Shown in pieces: positions 23,110 to 23,888 of a stretch of 23,888 nucleotides of DNA; the stretch's first letter is position 1, and every line of letters begins with the position of its first letter. Under the pieces are notes generated by a model. It was not told the DNA's origin and ran no database searches. It worked only from the letters and a program-made list of their open reading frames with translations. Origin of the DNA: Chitinophaga pinensis (GTDB lineage: Bacteria; Bacteroidota; Bacteroidia; UKL13-3); NCBI GenBank assembly GCA_945875195.1, contig CAMCJW010000007.1, positions 1 to 23,888 of the forward strand. Direction: 5' to 3'. A program made the translations under genes and the position numbers.

Positions 23110-23888
23110 GGCTTAAATAATTTTTTAAAAAAATAAGATTGATTTGTATATATAGTTGTAAAATAAACTCCACTTACTAATTCATCAATTTGTATTTCGG
23201 TATTGTTTTCTAAATATAAATTTGATTTATTGAAAACAATTTTACCTGTCATATCCATAATTTCAATTCGGCAATTGTAAATGGGATTAGGTGTTGAAAT
23301 GAGCAAACTGTTATTTTTCATTTGAATTGAAACATTGGTTTCTTGTGCCTGTTCAACAGTTCCAATTTTTAAAGAATCAGTGATATAAACCTTAAAACTG
23401 AAAAAGAATTTTTGAGGAATCTGATAAAAATATTCGCATGGAATTTTAAATTTCGGTAACTGATTATAAAATAAAAAAATAACACTGTTATAATCCCAAC
23501 CTCCAATAGAAGAACCATTAGGACCTATTCCCACAATTGAGGTTAAATATGGAGGAATATATAATTGCAATGTATTTGTATCATAAAAAATAGCCCTAGG
23601 TCTTTTATTAATAAAAGACTTAAATTCAGTCATTCCCGCTTTATTAGGGAATTTTCTAATATCCTTTTTTAGTTTTTTATTTTGAAATTCTGTATAGAAA
23701 ATTGAATCAACAAAAAAAGCAAGGAACTCATCGCTTGAATCAACGTATTCGTCAAGACCAAGTTGAAAACCAACATCCCCCTCTTTATCTAATCCAATCG
23801 TTAAGGTGTCATAAATAAGTACCTGGGACGTGTCATCTCGCCAATATTCTAATACAAATTGGGTTTGCCAAGTAGGCTGGGATTTACC
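23106..23888 (-). CDS. Secreted protein with T9SS sorting domain, 3' part
   Basis: The frame is open from the right edge of the window, so only the last 260 residues are seen; the internal Met at 23633 is not the start. The first part is acidic and beta-rich, without a domain I can name. The final 80 residues form a type A T9SS sorting domain: STPNPIYNCRIEIMDMTGKIVFN, then LVSGVYFTTIY and the closing FFKKLFKP. The protein should therefore be exported across the outer membrane by the type IX system. Its stop codon overlaps the start of the truncated secreted fragment, as in a translationally coupled pair. No catalytic motif is visible in the part present. Confidence 0.8.
   Translation of the reverse strand, partial: GKSQPTWQTQFVLEYWRDDTSQVLIYDTLTIGLDKEGDVGFQLGLDEYVDSSDEFLAFFVDSIFYTEFQNKKLKKDIRKFPNKAGMTEFKSFINKRPRAIFYDTNTLQLYIPPYLTSIVGIGPNGSSIGGWDYNSVIFLFYNQLPKFKIPCEYFYQIPQKFFFSFKVYITDSLKIGTVEQAQETNVSIQMKNNSLLISTPNPIYNCRIEIMDMTGKIVFNKSNLYLENNTEIQIDELVSGVYFTTIYTNQSYFFKKLFKP

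Noticed and set aside
23106..23633. Start of the right-edge T9SS gene at Met 23633
   Set aside because: The frame continues without a stop to the window edge, so this Met is internal.
1..23888. CRISPR arrays, tRNA or rRNA genes, insertion sequences, prophage genes
   Set aside because: No regularly spaced repeats, no cloverleaf or rRNA-like sequence, and no transposase, integrase or phage protein was seen on either strand.

Overview
The window comes from an AT-rich genome of the phylum Bacteroidota. The signs are: several secreted proteins ending in type IX secretion (T9SS) sorting domains; a TonB receptor operon with HmuY-like proteins; promoters that fit the Bacteroidota pattern TTTG - about 19 nt - TAnnTTTG; few Shine-Dalgarno sites and several GTG/TTG starts; and family members typical of the phylum (DUF5723, DUF2452, PanD next to an UPF0104 protein, stand-alone RfaE2). 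I cannot name genus or species. There are no rRNA or tRNA genes, insertion sequences, CRISPR arrays or prophage genes that I can see, and no gene-free stretch exceeds 300 bases. The largest gaps (2584-2774, 7676-7869, 12172-12377, 18576-18763) are described in the regulatory entries.

Layout, left to right. 1-1107: 3' part of a DUF5723-like outer-membrane protein. 1108-2583 (minus): ispH and a glutathione peroxidase. 2775-3215: a small DUF2452 protein. 3309-7675 (minus): a three-gene heme-uptake operon, transcribed as T9SS-exported HmuY-like protein, HmuR-like TonB receptor, HmuY-like lipoprotein. 7870-9700: panD, an UPF0104 membrane protein and rfaE2 in one tight operon. 9773-10912: acyl-CoA dehydrogenase with its own promoter and terminator. 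10970-11584 (minus): histidine phosphatase. 11683-12171: secreted Kazal-type inhibitor. 12378-14892: rplM-rpsI-rpsB-(hairpin)-tsf, followed by pyrH. 15740-18575 (minus): dxs and a double-UspA stress protein. 18764-20567 (minus): PaaG-like enoyl-CoA isomerase, a PAP2-like membrane protein and RidA in one operon, divergent from a reduced 3-hydroxyacyl-CoA dehydrogenase-like gene at 20612-21289. 21393-22912: hipBA toxin-antitoxin module. 22909-23888 (minus): remnant of a secreted protein and the 3' part of a T9SS cargo gene running off the edge.

How it fits together. Most of the window is core metabolism and translation. ispH and dxs are two steps of the MEP isoprenoid pathway, about 13 kb apart. 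panD supplies beta-alanine for CoA, while the acyl-CoA dehydrogenase, PaaG-like isomerase and 3HCDH-like protein act, or once acted, on acyl-CoA thioesters. The accessory part is the heme operon, the Kazal protein and the right end. At the right end hipBA abuts a broken secreted-protein gene, which suggests a recombination junction. The points most worth a second look are the paired HmuY-like proteins with two different export routes, the palindrome sitting between the hipBA promoter elements, the 3HCDH-like protein lacking its NAD and catalytic motifs, the GC-rich hairpin between rpsB and tsf, and the duplicated promoter unit ahead of rplM. I did not find a clearly new multi-gene system.
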